Shown here one piece after another: positions 1-7,384 of a DNA stretch of 39,295 nucleotides. The first letter of the stretch is position 1, and each line of letters starts with the position of its first letter. The stretch lies in contig NZ_JADEWI010000060.1 of NCBI RefSeq assembly GCF_015207705.1, forward strand, positions 1 through 39,295. Direction: 5' to 3'. This stretch comes from Nostoc sp. LEGE 06077. GTDB lineage: Bacteria; Cyanobacteriota; Cyanobacteriia; Cyanobacteriales; Nostocaceae. Position numbers and translations under genes: made by a program. Below the pieces are notes generated by a model. That model was not told the origin of the DNA and searched no databases. It worked only from the letters and a program-made list of their open reading frames with translations.

Positions 1-165
1 TGTTGGGTGAGCGTCTCGACGTAAATGTTTCAGGATTTGTAATTCCACATCCATTGCCCTGCTTACCTTCCAGAGTTTTTTCTTTTAATCCTTTTATTTA
101 GAATACTCGGAAAGTGACAGAAGAGGGATAACAACATCGTCACATGGATTAGTAAAAGTCCTGAC
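1..165. other. left-edge segment, no complete gene
   Basis: No complete gene is visible. On the plus strand one frame (third base onward) stays open from the edge to a TAG at 99-101, about 32 codons, and could be the tail of a gene cut by the window. The frame of the next gene is open from 118, after a TGA at 115-117, so coding sequence may begin before the start I give for it. A frameshift joining the two frames is possible but not shown. Confidence 0.3.
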
Positions 166-753
166 TTGATTGTTGACAGAAATATGGTCGGGCTGCGACT
201 GTCAGGGGAAGACGAAGCGCGAAAAGTTCTCGCAGACGTATTTGATGACAATATAAAAGGCAAGTGGAATTTAACATCCGGTACAGCCTTACGCAGTTCT
301 AAATCCAATACTAAAAGCAACGAGGATTCAGAAAGCAACACCAAAAATGGCAAGCGTAAGAATAATGAGTTTTCTAAAGACGTAGAGTCTTGGGTAGCTA
401 ACTGGAAATTACTCTCCTTTGATATTGATTTTCATGCAGTCATTAAAGATTGTACGGGTATGGAGAAGGGCTTATTTAGTCTGTGGGCAATTGGTAAAGC
501 AACAAGCAACCCTGAGATAGTAGTTTCAAGCAACAAGCTTAAGCAGTTCCTGTATTTAGCACTAGGTATTAAGGCGGATGAAAGTAATTTAGAACGACGC
601 TTACAAGAAGCTTCAGGACAAGGAAGCTTAATTAAAGTGCAGGGCGGTTTCCAAATATTACCTCCTGGCTTGGCTGAGGTCGAAAGATTGATCAACTCCA
701 AACAAAACAACGCATCTATTGATAAATCTTCTGAAAATCCTGGTGAGGTGTAA
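166..753 (+). CDS. hypothetical protein, winged-helix-like C-terminus
   Basis: I do not recognise this 195-residue protein. The first third is rich in Lys, Ser and Asn (residues 40-70) and probably disordered. Residues 100-178 alternate short helices with a strand-like end (QGGFQILPPGLAEVERL), which resembles a winged-helix fold by eye. The start is uncertain: TTG at 166 or ATG at 184, neither with a clear ribosome site, while the frame is already open from 118. The gene may therefore be N-terminally truncated. It ends two bases before the next ATG, so the two genes are almost certainly co-transcribed. The partner also ends in a winged-helix-like segment. The function is unknown; a defence or regulatory role is only inferred from the partner. 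Confidence 0.6.
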   Translation: MIVDRNMVGLRLSGEDEARKVLADVFDDNIKGKWNLTSGTALRSSKSNTKSNEDSESNTKNGKRKNNEFSKDVESWVANWKLLSFDIDFHAVIKDCTGMEKGLFSLWAIGKATSNPEIVVSSNKLKQFLYLALGIKADESNLERRLQEASGQGSLIKVQGGFQILPPGLAEVERLINSKQNNASIDKSSENPGEV

Positions 754-755
754 CC

Positions 756-1535
756 ATGAGAAGGACATCTGAGCAATTAATTCAGGAACTTTCAAAAATT
801 GTTGACGCTCACTTTGCCCATGCAGTGGTTGAATGCTATGTCGAAATGCAGCAAAGATTTCTAGCTGGCGACTGGCAACCAGCAGAATTAGATGGTGGAC
901 GCTTTTGTGAAGCGGTGTCGCGTTGTTTGTTTCAAATGGATACTGGCAAGATTGATCATCGTAAATTGCCTGCTGAGATTCGTAACACTTTATTAGATAA
1001 AGACATTCCCCATAAACTTGGCTCAAAGGATCGTTATCATATGGCCAAAGTAATTGAGGTTGTATATAAATTTCGCTCTGATCGCGGTGCTGTTCACATA
1101 TCAACTGAATACACCGCAAACTATATGGATTCAATGCTAGTGCTTCATGCCAGCAAATGGATTTTTGCCGAATTTCTTCGCATAGTGTGGAATCGAGATC
1201 GAAAGGTTGTTGCAGAAACTATTGCCCAGATAGTTCAACTAGAACACTCAGTAATTCATGAATTAGATGGAAAACCTCTAGTTTTGGCAAGAGATATTTC
1301 TGCAACGGATGAAGTTCTATTGCTGCTATATTATGATGCGAATAATCGCTTGAGTCGCGCTGAACTACGCGAACAGGCTGCCGGACAGAACCCTCAGAAC
1401 GTTAATGTTGCTATATCTAGGCTGATTAAAAATAAGGAGATTCGACCTGTTGCTGAGGATGAAGTCGCTCTCACGCCCAATGGTCAAAAACGAATCCTTG
1501 AGCAAGTATTACCGAAGTACACTCCTCAAAAATAG
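756..1535 (+). CDS. hypothetical protein with HEPN/Abi_C-like signature and winged-helix end
   Basis: A 259-residue protein in an operon with the gene just upstream (gap of 2 bp), with a good ribosome site (GAGGTG, 5 bases before ATG). The middle, about residues 105-145, contains RSDRGAVH followed by a long helix (YMDSMLVLHASKWIFAEFL). This pattern, R-x6-H next to helices, is what Abi_C/HEPN-type abortive-infection proteins show, but no family match could be tested. The last 75 residues look like a winged-helix module with a TPNGQKRIL end, typical of small-domain DNA or regulatory readers. The gene pair resembles a small toxin or defence unit, which is inference. No membrane segment or signal peptide is seen. 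Confidence 0.65.
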   Translation: MRRTSEQLIQELSKIVDAHFAHAVVECYVEMQQRFLAGDWQPAELDGGRFCEAVSRCLFQMDTGKIDHRKLPAEIRNTLLDKDIPHKLGSKDRYHMAKVIEVVYKFRSDRGAVHISTEYTANYMDSMLVLHASKWIFAEFLRIVWNRDRKVVAETIAQIVQLEHSVIHELDGKPLVLARDISATDEVLLLLYYDANNRLSRAELREQAAGQNPQNVNVAISRLIKNKEIRPVAEDEVALTPNGQKRILEQVLPKYTPQK

Positions 1536-1717
1536 AATTGCCAGCTCAATTGCAACAAACTCATCGAAAAGAATGCCCTTTAAATCAGGCAAAAGCATAT
1601 AACGTAACAAAGTGAAGATTTTTATAGCATTTCAGAGTAAATACTGCTCCAAGTTAGCTTTCAGTTACTCTATTTATTAAGTAAGAATCAATAGTTACTT
1701 TCAAAAGCGATCGCACA

Positions 1718-2416
1718 ATGGACGACAGCAAGGCATTATTTGACTATTGGCATAACCGAGTTCGGCTAAAAAACTATGAGTTAATTGCAGATTCTGAACA
1801 CCTCCCGACCCAAAAGCTACGCCATGAATGTACCAACTACGATGAACTGCGGTCTATCCCCGAAGTTCAACAACTGGATGAACCAGAGCGTAGCAGGGTT
1901 ATTACTATTATTAAGTACGAATGTACAGCCAAAGTTCTACAGCATCGAGCTGGTCGTCTGCGTGATCGTGCTAATGAGCTTGAAGCAGTCTGTCATGAGC
2001 AAGATCAACAAAAATCCAAGCTTGTCAGTTTGCTCAAAGCTTTACAAGAAAAACTGTTTGGCAAAGATAAAGAAATTCAGAAGTTAGAAGCACGAATTGG
2101 CTCGCTCCAAGTGGAAAATGAAGCCCTCAGAGCTGAAGCTGAAAATAGTAAAGCCAAGGCAGAACTGGTGATAGAACTAGAGCAGCTTAAAAAGAAGTAC
2201 AATGCGGTTGAGAAGCGAAGACAAGAGTTAGCAAAGAATAATCAGAGTTTAGGTGGAAAAGTTTCTCATACAAAACGCTATAAGCACCAAAGGGACGAAG
2301 CGATCGCGCTAATTGAACAGCAGAGACAGCAAATTGCTACATTAGTTCAAGAAAGTCAGCTTCTTCGTCAAGAGAATGAGAGACTGTATCAGAAACTTAA
2401 AACTTTAGAGCCATAA
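1718..2416 (+). CDS. coiled-coil protein of unknown function
   Basis: A 232-residue hydrophilic protein. Residues 1-75 are a compact helical region with two Cys (CTNYDEL and KYECTAKV). From about residue 80 to the end it is almost continuous coiled coil, rich in Glu, Lys, Gln and Leu in heptad-like spacing (for example KEIQKLEARIGSLQVENEAL). There is no signal peptide and no membrane segment. A HIP1 octamer lies just before the ATG and another lies inside the gene. No strong ribosome site is visible. The gene sits 33 bp before another coiled-coil gene and probably forms an operon with it. The role is unknown; an oligomeric scaffold or adaptor is possible. Confidence 0.65.
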   Translation: MDDSKALFDYWHNRVRLKNYELIADSEHLPTQKLRHECTNYDELRSIPEVQQLDEPERSRVITIIKYECTAKVLQHRAGRLRDRANELEAVCHEQDQQKSKLVSLLKALQEKLFGKDKEIQKLEARIGSLQVENEALRAEAENSKAKAELVIELEQLKKKYNAVEKRRQELAKNNQSLGGKVSHTKRYKHQRDEAIALIEQQRQQIATLVQESQLLRQENERLYQKLKTLEP

Positions 2417-2449
2417 AATTCTCTAAATTTGCGACGCTCGATAGTAACT

Positions 2450-2845
2450 ATGAAACTTCAAGAGCTAAAAGCTAAGGTTTACGAGTTAGTTGGAGTTAAC
2501 ACTACCAAGCAACTTAAGGCAAAATACCATGAGATTAAGACGTTAGATATGCGTCTTAAAGCCTCCTGGGAAAAAACTCTTATAATTGTTCGAAAACAGC
2601 ACAGTGAGTTTGAAGATTGGTTAGAAAATCCACCAGAAGAATATAAAGAAATTTTTTCTCAAATTGCAGCAACTTCGCAAAAATATGATCAAAAATCAGC
2701 AGAGACAAAACAGCTAGTGCGAGAGGTTTTGTCAATAGCGAATAATCTGGAAGGCATAGTAGAAGAATTTCAAAAAGAAGCAGATCAAATAACGCAAGAA
2801 ATAGAAATAAGTAGACGGATTTCAAAAAAAGCAAGACTAAACTAG
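2450..2845 (+). CDS. small helical/coiled-coil protein
   Basis: A 131-residue, Lys/Glu-rich protein that is nearly all helical by composition. ATG at 2450 is preferred over the upstream in-frame TTG at 2429, which lies only 12 bases after the previous stop and would add seven unremarkable residues. Residues 70-125 (KYDQKSAETKQLVREVLSI and on) look like a coiled coil, ending in a basic tail (RRISKKARLN). No catalytic motif is seen. It follows another coiled-coil gene by 33 bp, suggesting that the two products work together. The function is unknown. Confidence 0.55.
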   Translation: MKLQELKAKVYELVGVNTTKQLKAKYHEIKTLDMRLKASWEKTLIIVRKQHSEFEDWLENPPEEYKEIFSQIAATSQKYDQKSAETKQLVREVLSIANNLEGIVEEFQKEADQITQEIEISRRISKKARLN

Positions 2846-2929
2846 TTTTGGGATTACAAGACCACTAATAAGTCTTTACTTTGGAATACAGTCACAATTA
2901 GCATACACAGATTCTTGCTTAATAAGGAC

Positions 2930-2958
2930 AAAAAACCCCCGAATTTGTTCAGGGGCTG
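2930..2958 (-). terminator. rho-independent terminator after nadK
   Basis: Read on the minus strand: CCCC, a bulged T, GAA, loop CAAA, TTC, GGGG(G), then six T. This is a short GC-rich stem with a U tract, 85-110 bases after the nadK stop. It would end the ndhAIGE-nadK transcript. Confidence 0.8.
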
Positions 2959-3041
2959 GAAGTTAAAAAAATAACTGAGCTAGAAGCAACAGTCTATTAT
3001 CAATTGCTGAGAGTTACACTCAGACTACTTGGGAGTGTCAA

Positions 3042-3962
3042 TCAATTACGATGATTGTTACTGTAGCGAACCCTTGTTCCTGCCCAGAGTAACTTCTCGC
3101 GCAGTGTTTGATAATAGGAATTGTTTTCGCGTAAAACAATAAATTTAGCTCGACAATCAGCCATCCGTACATCAACGCGATGTCCCGGCCAAATTGAAGT
3201 AGATAACACCCCATCCATCCACAATTTGGTACTCAAATCATAATCGCCCAACGGCCAAATACTCACCACAACCCCAGGCGGTAAAACCAAGGGACGGCTA
3301 GAAAGACTCATCGGACAAATGGGAGTAATGGTAACAGCTTCCATACCATCGTGCATGATAGGGCCACTTGCCGAAACTGTGTAACCAGTAGAACCTGTAG
3401 GAGTAGAAATAATCAACCCGTCTCCCACATATTGATCGACTACCTCACCATCAATTTCCATTTCGAGAATTGAGGTGATCATGCGATCAGCAGAAGCGGG
3501 TTTGACACAAAATTCATTTAATGAAAGGTAGCGTTCAGTTACTGGTTCTAAGTTTGTGCGATGACCTTCATACACTGCGGCTTGCAGCATCATCCGGCGT
3601 TGGATAGCATAGCGATCCTCAAACAGCCGATCCCAAACTTTTTCTGTATCTTGAAATTCATCTACAGACTCGGTTAAAAAGCCCAGATGACCGCCCACAT
3701 TCACACCGAGAATGGGGATACCAGCTGGGGCTAAATGTCTGGCACTAGTTAAAACAGTACCATCACCACCGAGTACCAAAGCCATATCAATTGGTTGACC
3801 AGATGATGCCAAAAACACCGGGTAAGGGTTATCTTTTGGCCCGCTTGGCCCCATAAGTACATGGCAATCGCGATTTTCTAGTTGCTTGGCACAAATTTCT
3901 GCCCAGCGTTTACTTTGAGAATCTCGCGCCTTATAAGCAATGATTACCTGCTTGAGTTGCAC
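3042..3962 (-). CDS. nadK: NAD kinase
   Basis: ATP-dependent NAD+ kinase that makes NADP+ in the cytoplasm; 306 residues, normal length for the family. The hallmark GGDG is at residues 65-68 within VLGGDGTVLTSAR. The NE motif (LNEFCV) and the substrate-site stretch GDGLIISTPTGSTGYT are both present. The start is GTG at 3960-3962, six bases after the ndhE stop, so the gene is the last member of the ndhA-I-G-E-nadK run and is followed by a clear terminator. Cyanobacteria usually carry two NAD kinases; this is the copy linked to NDH-1 as I recall from Nostoc. The link makes sense because NDH-1 and NADP(H) pools belong to the same electron-transfer economy. Confidence 0.95.
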   Translation of the reverse strand: MQLKQVIIAYKARDSQSKRWAEICAKQLENRDCHVLMGPSGPKDNPYPVFLASSGQPIDMALVLGGDGTVLTSARHLAPAGIPILGVNVGGHLGFLTESVDEFQDTEKVWDRLFEDRYAIQRRMMLQAAVYEGHRTNLEPVTERYLSLNEFCVKPASADRMITSILEMEIDGEVVDQYVGDGLIISTPTGSTGYTVSASGPIMHDGMEAVTITPICPMSLSSRPLVLPPGVVVSIWPLGDYDLSTKLWMDGVLSTSIWPGHRVDVRMADCRAKFIVLRENNSYYQTLREKLLWAGTRVRYSNNHRN

Positions 3963-3968
3963 GCAAAG

Positions 3969-4274
3969 TTACCACTTCAGGAGATTAAACTGCTCCATAT
4001 CGACGGTATCGCGGTTGCGATAAATGGCCAGAACGATCGCCAAACCTACCGCCGCTTCAGCAGCAGCCACAGTAATGACAAATACGGTAAACACTTGGCC
4101 TTTAATTAATGTTGAGTCAAGAAAGTTGGAAAATGCCATTAAATTCAAATTAACAGCATTTAGTAGTAACTCAATTGACATCAGCACCCGTACAGCATTA
4201 CGACTGGTAATTAAACCATAAATGCCGATACAAAACAAAGCGGCAGCCAGTAATAAAAAGTACTGAAGTTGCAT
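3969..4274 (-). CDS. ndhE: NAD(P)H-quinone oxidoreductase subunit 4L (NdhE, NuoK family)
   Basis: Membrane subunit of the cyanobacterial NDH-1 complex in the thylakoid membrane, used in respiration, cyclic electron flow and CO2 uptake forms. It has 101 residues and three membrane helices (about 4-21, 28-50 and 60-82), the standard NuoK layout. The middle helix carries the conserved acidic residue in [13 protein letters not shown] and the last helix that in [11 protein letters not shown], both known to matter for proton transfer in the family. A ribosome-site-like AAGGAA lies upstream. It is followed six bases later by nadK. Confidence 0.96.
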   Translation of the reverse strand: MQLQYFLLLAAALFCIGIYGLITSRNAVRVLMSIELLLNAVNLNLMAFSNFLDSTLIKGQVFTVFVITVAAAEAAVGLAIVLAIYRNRDTVDMEQFNLLKW

Positions 4275-4337
4275 GAATCCTAGTATTCCTTGTGAAATAT
4301 GCTGTCAGAATTAACAGGGAAATCTTTTGTTCAGGTT

Positions 4338-4374
4338 GGGTGTAAGGGTTTTAAATACCTACACCCTTACACCC
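4338..4374. repeat. 12-bp perfect inverted repeat (GGGTGTAAGGGT) between ndhG and ndhE
   Basis: The arms are GGGTGTAAGGGT (4338-4349) and ACCCTTACACCC (4363-4374), separated by 13 bases; more ACACCC units follow to 4382. The same GGGTGTAA unit occurs tandemly near 28353, so it is a dispersed short repeat of this genome. In the mRNA it would form a stable hairpin between the two ndh genes, which could protect or set the ratio of segments. Confidence 0.7.
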
Positions 4375-4420
4375 CTACACCCTTGGTCTAAACCATGATT
4401 TCTCGTTGTCATGGGTAAAG

Positions 4421-5038
4421 TTAGTCTTGGGGTTCTCTACCTGCTGATACCAGTTCTCTGGGACGTTCTGGCAAAGTCAGAATAGTTGAAGGTGTCGCTT
4501 GATCTGGCAGATACTCACGACGTGCCAAAATAATGGCTCCTACCATTGCGATCAGCAACAAAATAGAAGCTAGTTCAAAAGGTAATAAAAAGTCGGTGAA
4601 GAAATGCTCACCAATCACAACTATTGAACTTTCACCAGCCACAGGAGTAGTTGAGTATGCCCAAGGTGTTGCTAAAACCATTGCACTCAACAGCCCAAAG
4701 AGTCCGATACTAACTATACCTGTAAAGACTTTCCGCACTCCAGCACTGGGAAATGGGGCAAAATCTTGGCGCTTGTTCACCAACATAATGGCGAACAAAA
4801 TCAACACGTTAACCGCTCCAACATAAACTAGCACTTGGGCTGCGGCTACAAAGTCAGCATTTAGCAGCAGGTACATTCCCGCCATACTGATAAATACGCC
4901 TCCTAGCATAAAGGCAGAATAAACAATGCTGGAAGACAGCACTACAGTCAGTGCCGTTCCAATCAGCATCACAGCTAATATACCAAATGAAACAATCTGT
5001 ACACCTTCCGCTAGATTCACTTTTTTGTCCTCGGTCAA
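4421..5038 (-). CDS. ndhG: NAD(P)H-quinone oxidoreductase subunit 6 (NdhG, NuoJ family)
   Basis: Membrane subunit of NDH-1, 205 residues. Five membrane helices are visible: about 13-33, 36-55, 64-86, 107-127 and 153-172. The conserved helix-3 segment VYVGAVNVLILFAIMLV, where NuoJ has its functional pi-bulge, is intact. The C-terminal 30 residues are polar. The ATG follows a spacer made mostly of TTAGTCA-type repeats, so there is no clear ribosome site. It lies between ndhI and ndhE, in the usual cyanobacterial order. Confidence 0.95.
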   Translation of the reverse strand: MTEDKKVNLAEGVQIVSFGILAVMLIGTALTVVLSSSIVYSAFMLGGVFISMAGMYLLLNADFVAAAQVLVYVGAVNVLILFAIMLVNKRQDFAPFPSAGVRKVFTGIVSIGLFGLLSAMVLATPWAYSTTPVAGESSIVVIGEHFFTDFLLPFELASILLLIAMVGAIILARREYLPDQATPSTILTLPERPRELVSAGREPQD

Positions 5039-5040
5039 TG

Positions 5041-5107
5041 GTTATTAGTCATTAGTCATTGGTCATTAGTCATTAGTAAAGGACAAAGAACAAATGACAA
5101 ATGACAT
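5041..5107. repeat. short tandem heptamer repeats between ndhI and ndhG
   Basis: About five near-copies of the heptamer CATTAGT / TTAGTCA, followed by AAATGACAAATGACA, whose unit is partly the reverse complement. The array fills nearly the whole 69-bp spacer. This is the STRR class of repeat known from filamentous cyanobacteria. Confidence 0.8.
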
Positions 5108-5683
5108 TTATTTTTCTACAAGGTCTTCAGGACGTGCGCCAGCACGAGGTGCATCTGCGGGTAAATCGTGAGGGTCTAGTACGCCCTTGGGAAGATAAAC
5201 TAGTTCACGTAGCGGTGTCACCATTGGATCATCGGTGACTTTGTAAGGTAGACGACCTAGAGCCACACTGTCATAGTTCAAGTCATGGCGATCGTAGGTA
5301 GAAAGTTCGTATTCTTCTGTCATGGATAGACAGTTGGTGGGGCAATATTCCACACAGTTACCACAGAAGATACAAACCCCAAAGTCGATACTGTAGTGTT
5401 TGAGCTTTTTCTTTTTGCTACCTTTGTCAAATTCCCAATCAACTACAGGTAAGTTGATGGGACATACACGCACACACACTTCGCAGGCGATACATTTATC
5501 AAATTCATAGTGAATCCTACCGCGAAACCGTTCCCCTGGAATCAGTTTCTCGTAAGGGTACTGTACGGTGACTGGTCGCCGCCGCATGTGGTCGAAGGTG
5601 ACAGATAACCCCTGACCGATGTAACGACCAGCTTGTATTGCTTCTTTGGCGTAATCACCAACTTGCTTGAGGAACTTTAGCAT
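5108..5683 (-). CDS. ndhI: NAD(P)H-quinone oxidoreductase subunit I, ferredoxin-type (NdhI, NuoI family)
   Basis: Peripheral-arm iron-sulfur subunit of NDH-1, 191 residues, carrying two [4Fe-4S] clusters that pass electrons from the donor side (ferredoxin in cyanobacteria) toward plastoquinone. The two binding motifs are complete: Cys 64, 67, 70, 74 ([12 protein letters not shown]) and Cys 104, 107, 110, 114 ([12 protein letters not shown]). A basic KKKK patch at 90-93 separates them. The start ATG has GAGAGAGTG upstream. The last 25 residues are Pro/Ala-rich and variable. Flanked by ndhA and ndhG. Confidence 0.97.
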   Translation of the reverse strand: MLKFLKQVGDYAKEAIQAGRYIGQGLSVTFDHMRRRPVTVQYPYEKLIPGERFRGRIHYEFDKCIACEVCVRVCPINLPVVDWEFDKGSKKKKLKHYSIDFGVCIFCGNCVEYCPTNCLSMTEEYELSTYDRHDLNYDSVALGRLPYKVTDDPMVTPLRELVYLPKGVLDPHDLPADAPRAGARPEDLVEK

Positions 5684-5710
5684 TGTGTTTCACTCTCTCT
5701 TTTTTGTTAT

Positions 5711-5769
5711 TAGTTAATTGTCAAAAGTCCATAGTCAAAAGCCATTGACTCTTGACTCTTGACAATTGA
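5711..5769. repeat. repeat-built hairpin between ndhA and ndhI
   Basis: AATTGTCAAAAGTC on the left pairs, with one mismatch, with GACTCTTGACAATT on the right; between them are further GTCAAAAG and GACTCTT units. It fills most of the 86-bp spacer and ends directly at the ndhA stop codon. Like the other ndh spacers it is made of short repeats rather than unique sequence. Confidence 0.7.
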
Positions 5770-6888
5770 CTATCCACCAAAGGCGACGGGAAAAGCTAAT
5801 TTCAGGGCGGCGGTTAATAAGAGATTAACCAAACCAACTGGTAACAAAAACTTCCATCCTAAATCTAAGAGTTGGTCAATGCGTACCCGTGGTACTGTCC
5901 AGCGCAACAGGATGGCGATGAACACCAGTAAATAAGCTTTGATTACGGTCATCGTAATCCCTAAACCCGCGGTGACTACTTGTAATACGGGATTAGCTTC
6001 ACTGATGCCCAGCAAACTAGCGATGGTGTTCAGGGGAATGGGAAAATCCCAACCGCCTAAATATAAAACTGATACCAATAAAGCAGAAAGCACTAAGTTA
6101 ACGTAGGAACTGAGATAGAACAGAGCAAATTTCATGCCTGAGTACTCAGTTTGATAACCTGCAACTAGTTCTTCTTCCGCTTCGGGTAAGTCGAAGGGTA
6201 AGCGTTCACATTCTGCTAAAGCTGCAATCCAAAAGATGAGAAAGCCAACTGGTTGTCGCCAGATATTCCAGCCGAGGATGCCGTAACCAGATTGCTGATT
6301 GACGATATCAATTGTGCTGAGGCTGTTAGACATCATAGCGATCGCTAGTACACTCAGCGCCAGCGGAATTTCATAACTAATTGACTGCGCTGCTGCCCGC
6401 AACCCTCCTAAGAGGGAGTATTTGTTATTGGATGCGTAGCCAGCCATTAACAACCCAATTGGCTGAATGCTAGACAAGGCAATCCACAAAAAGACTCCCA
6501 TGCTCACATCTGTAATGACGAGATTCTGTCCAAAAGGCACAATCAAATAAGACAGAAATACTGGCAGTACAACAATGATTGGGCCAAGGGTAAACAACCA
6601 GGGGTCAGCTTTACCTGGTACAATGTCTTCTTTAAATACCAGCTTTAAACCATCTGCTACCGGAGCCAGCAAGCCAAAAGCCCCAATAAATTCAGGGCCG
6701 ATCCGTTGCTGTGCTGCTGCGGAAATCTTTCTTTCCAGCCACACACACACCAATACACCTACTGTTGCCCCAATCAGCATCAGGATCATTGGCAGCGGCA
6801 TCCAAATTGCTTTGGCAGTGCCGGCTGGTAGTCCTAAATCCATCAGGGATTTAATAAATGTTCCTTGAAGGTCAATTCCTGAGTTCAT
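5770..6888 (-). CDS. ndhA: NAD(P)H-quinone oxidoreductase subunit 1 (NdhA, NuoH family)
   Basis: Membrane subunit of NDH-1 that helps form the quinone site, 372 residues from the chosen ATG (MNSGIDLQG). About eight to nine membrane helices. Family signatures present: [20 protein letters not shown] in the first loop and the acidic loop [20 protein letters not shown], where the Glu-rich stretch lines the quinone cavity. The frame stays open a further 37 codons upstream, but that part is translated from TGAAGTA repeats and a palindromic repeat and is not a credible N-terminus. It is the first gene of the ndhA-I-G-E-nadK run. The promoter is expected in the 6889-7250 spacer. Confidence 0.96.
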   Translation of the reverse strand: MNSGIDLQGTFIKSLMDLGLPAGTAKAIWMPLPMILMLIGATVGVLVCVWLERKISAAAQQRIGPEFIGAFGLLAPVADGLKLVFKEDIVPGKADPWLFTLGPIIVVLPVFLSYLIVPFGQNLVITDVSMGVFLWIALSSIQPIGLLMAGYASNNKYSLLGGLRAAAQSISYEIPLALSVLAIAMMSNSLSTIDIVNQQSGYGILGWNIWRQPVGFLIFWIAALAECERLPFDLPEAEEELVAGYQTEYSGMKFALFYLSSYVNLVLSALLVSVLYLGGWDFPIPLNTIASLLGISEANPVLQVVTAGLGITMTVIKAYLLVFIAILLRWTVPRVRIDQLLDLGWKFLLPVGLVNLLLTAALKLAFPVAFGG

Positions 6889-6908
6889 GTTTCTGCTCTT
6901 TAAGTCAG

Positions 6909-6997
6909 TTGAAGTATGAAGTATGTAGACACCCTTTGGGTGGCTTCCCGGAGGGTAGTGTGAAGTATGAAGTATGAAGTATGAAATTTTATACTTC
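6909..6997. repeat. TGAAGTA tandem repeats flanking a GTAGAC palindromic element
   Basis: TGAAGTA heptamers at both ends bracket one copy of a hairpin element (6925-6958) beginning GTAGACACCC and ending CGGAGGGTAG, with ACCC-TTT-GGGT able to fold. Related elements lie at 18396-18424 and 30420-30449. Confidence 0.75.
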
Positions 6998-7162
6998 AAC
7001 TTTTAGCCTTCAGCCTTCAGCCTTTCTGAGATGACTCCTGATTGAAGATTTGTTGCCATATTCCCATGCCTAGTATATCGTTGCATGGTTTTCAGTCCCT
7101 GTAGCCATACAAGAACTTCTACTTATAGGTAGGATTGAGATTCGCTATAGGGGATGAACAAA

Positions 7163-7230
7163 TCAAAAGTAAAAGGTCAAAAGGCAAAAAATTCTGGTCT
7201 TTTTACTTTTGCCTTTTAGCTTTTGACTTC
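7163..7230. repeat. imperfect inverted repeat of A-rich heptamers
   Basis: AAAAGTAAAAGGTCAAAAGG on the left is matched by TTACTTTTGCCTTTTAGCTT on the right, around a short AATTCTGG centre. It is repeat-derived, like the other spacers of the ndh region. A regulatory role is not shown. Confidence 0.5.
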
Positions 7231-7254
7231 ATCGCCCCTAGCGTGAGCAGGCAT

Positions 7255-7282
7255 TAAAAAACTGCCGCTTCCAGGCTGGCAA
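7255..7282 (-). terminator. rho-independent terminator after gltA
   Basis: On the minus strand: TGCC, a bulged A, GC, loop CTGGAA, GC, GGCA, then G and six T. It lies about 105 bases past the gltA stop, upstream of the ndh operon, and should separate the two transcripts. Confidence 0.65.
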
Positions 7283-7384
7283 CGGTTATTTGCTGCTTAT
7301 AGGATTTCTGATTCCCTGAATTGGGGGTTGATGCTGATATTGGTTACTTGCAGGTAGGTGCTATTTTAACGATTACACTGCCAG

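Larger units (their letters stand above)
6889..7384. other. 496-bp spacer between gltA and ndhA
   Basis: No gene is seen. From ndhA outward it holds a repeat block (6909-6997), a second inverted repeat of AAAAGTAAAAGG type (7163-7230), and the gltA terminator (7255-7282). The upstream control region of the ndh operon must lie here, because the gltA terminator should isolate it, but I could not pick a convincing -35/-10 pair. Confidence 0.6.

Noticed and set aside
63-353. 96-codon minus-strand frame at the left edge
   Set aside because: Antisense to the plus-strand gene, Leu/Ser-rich, with no domain; the plus frame has better operon context.
5041-5107. CRISPR-like array
   Set aside because: The repeats are 7-8 bases, without unique spacers of constant length; they are STRR-type tandem repeats.
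6889-6999. A 37-codon N-terminal extension of ndhA
   Set aside because: It is translated from TGAAGTA heptamers and a palindromic repeat, and NdhA proteins begin near MNSGIDL; ATG at 6886-6888 gives the normal 372 residues.
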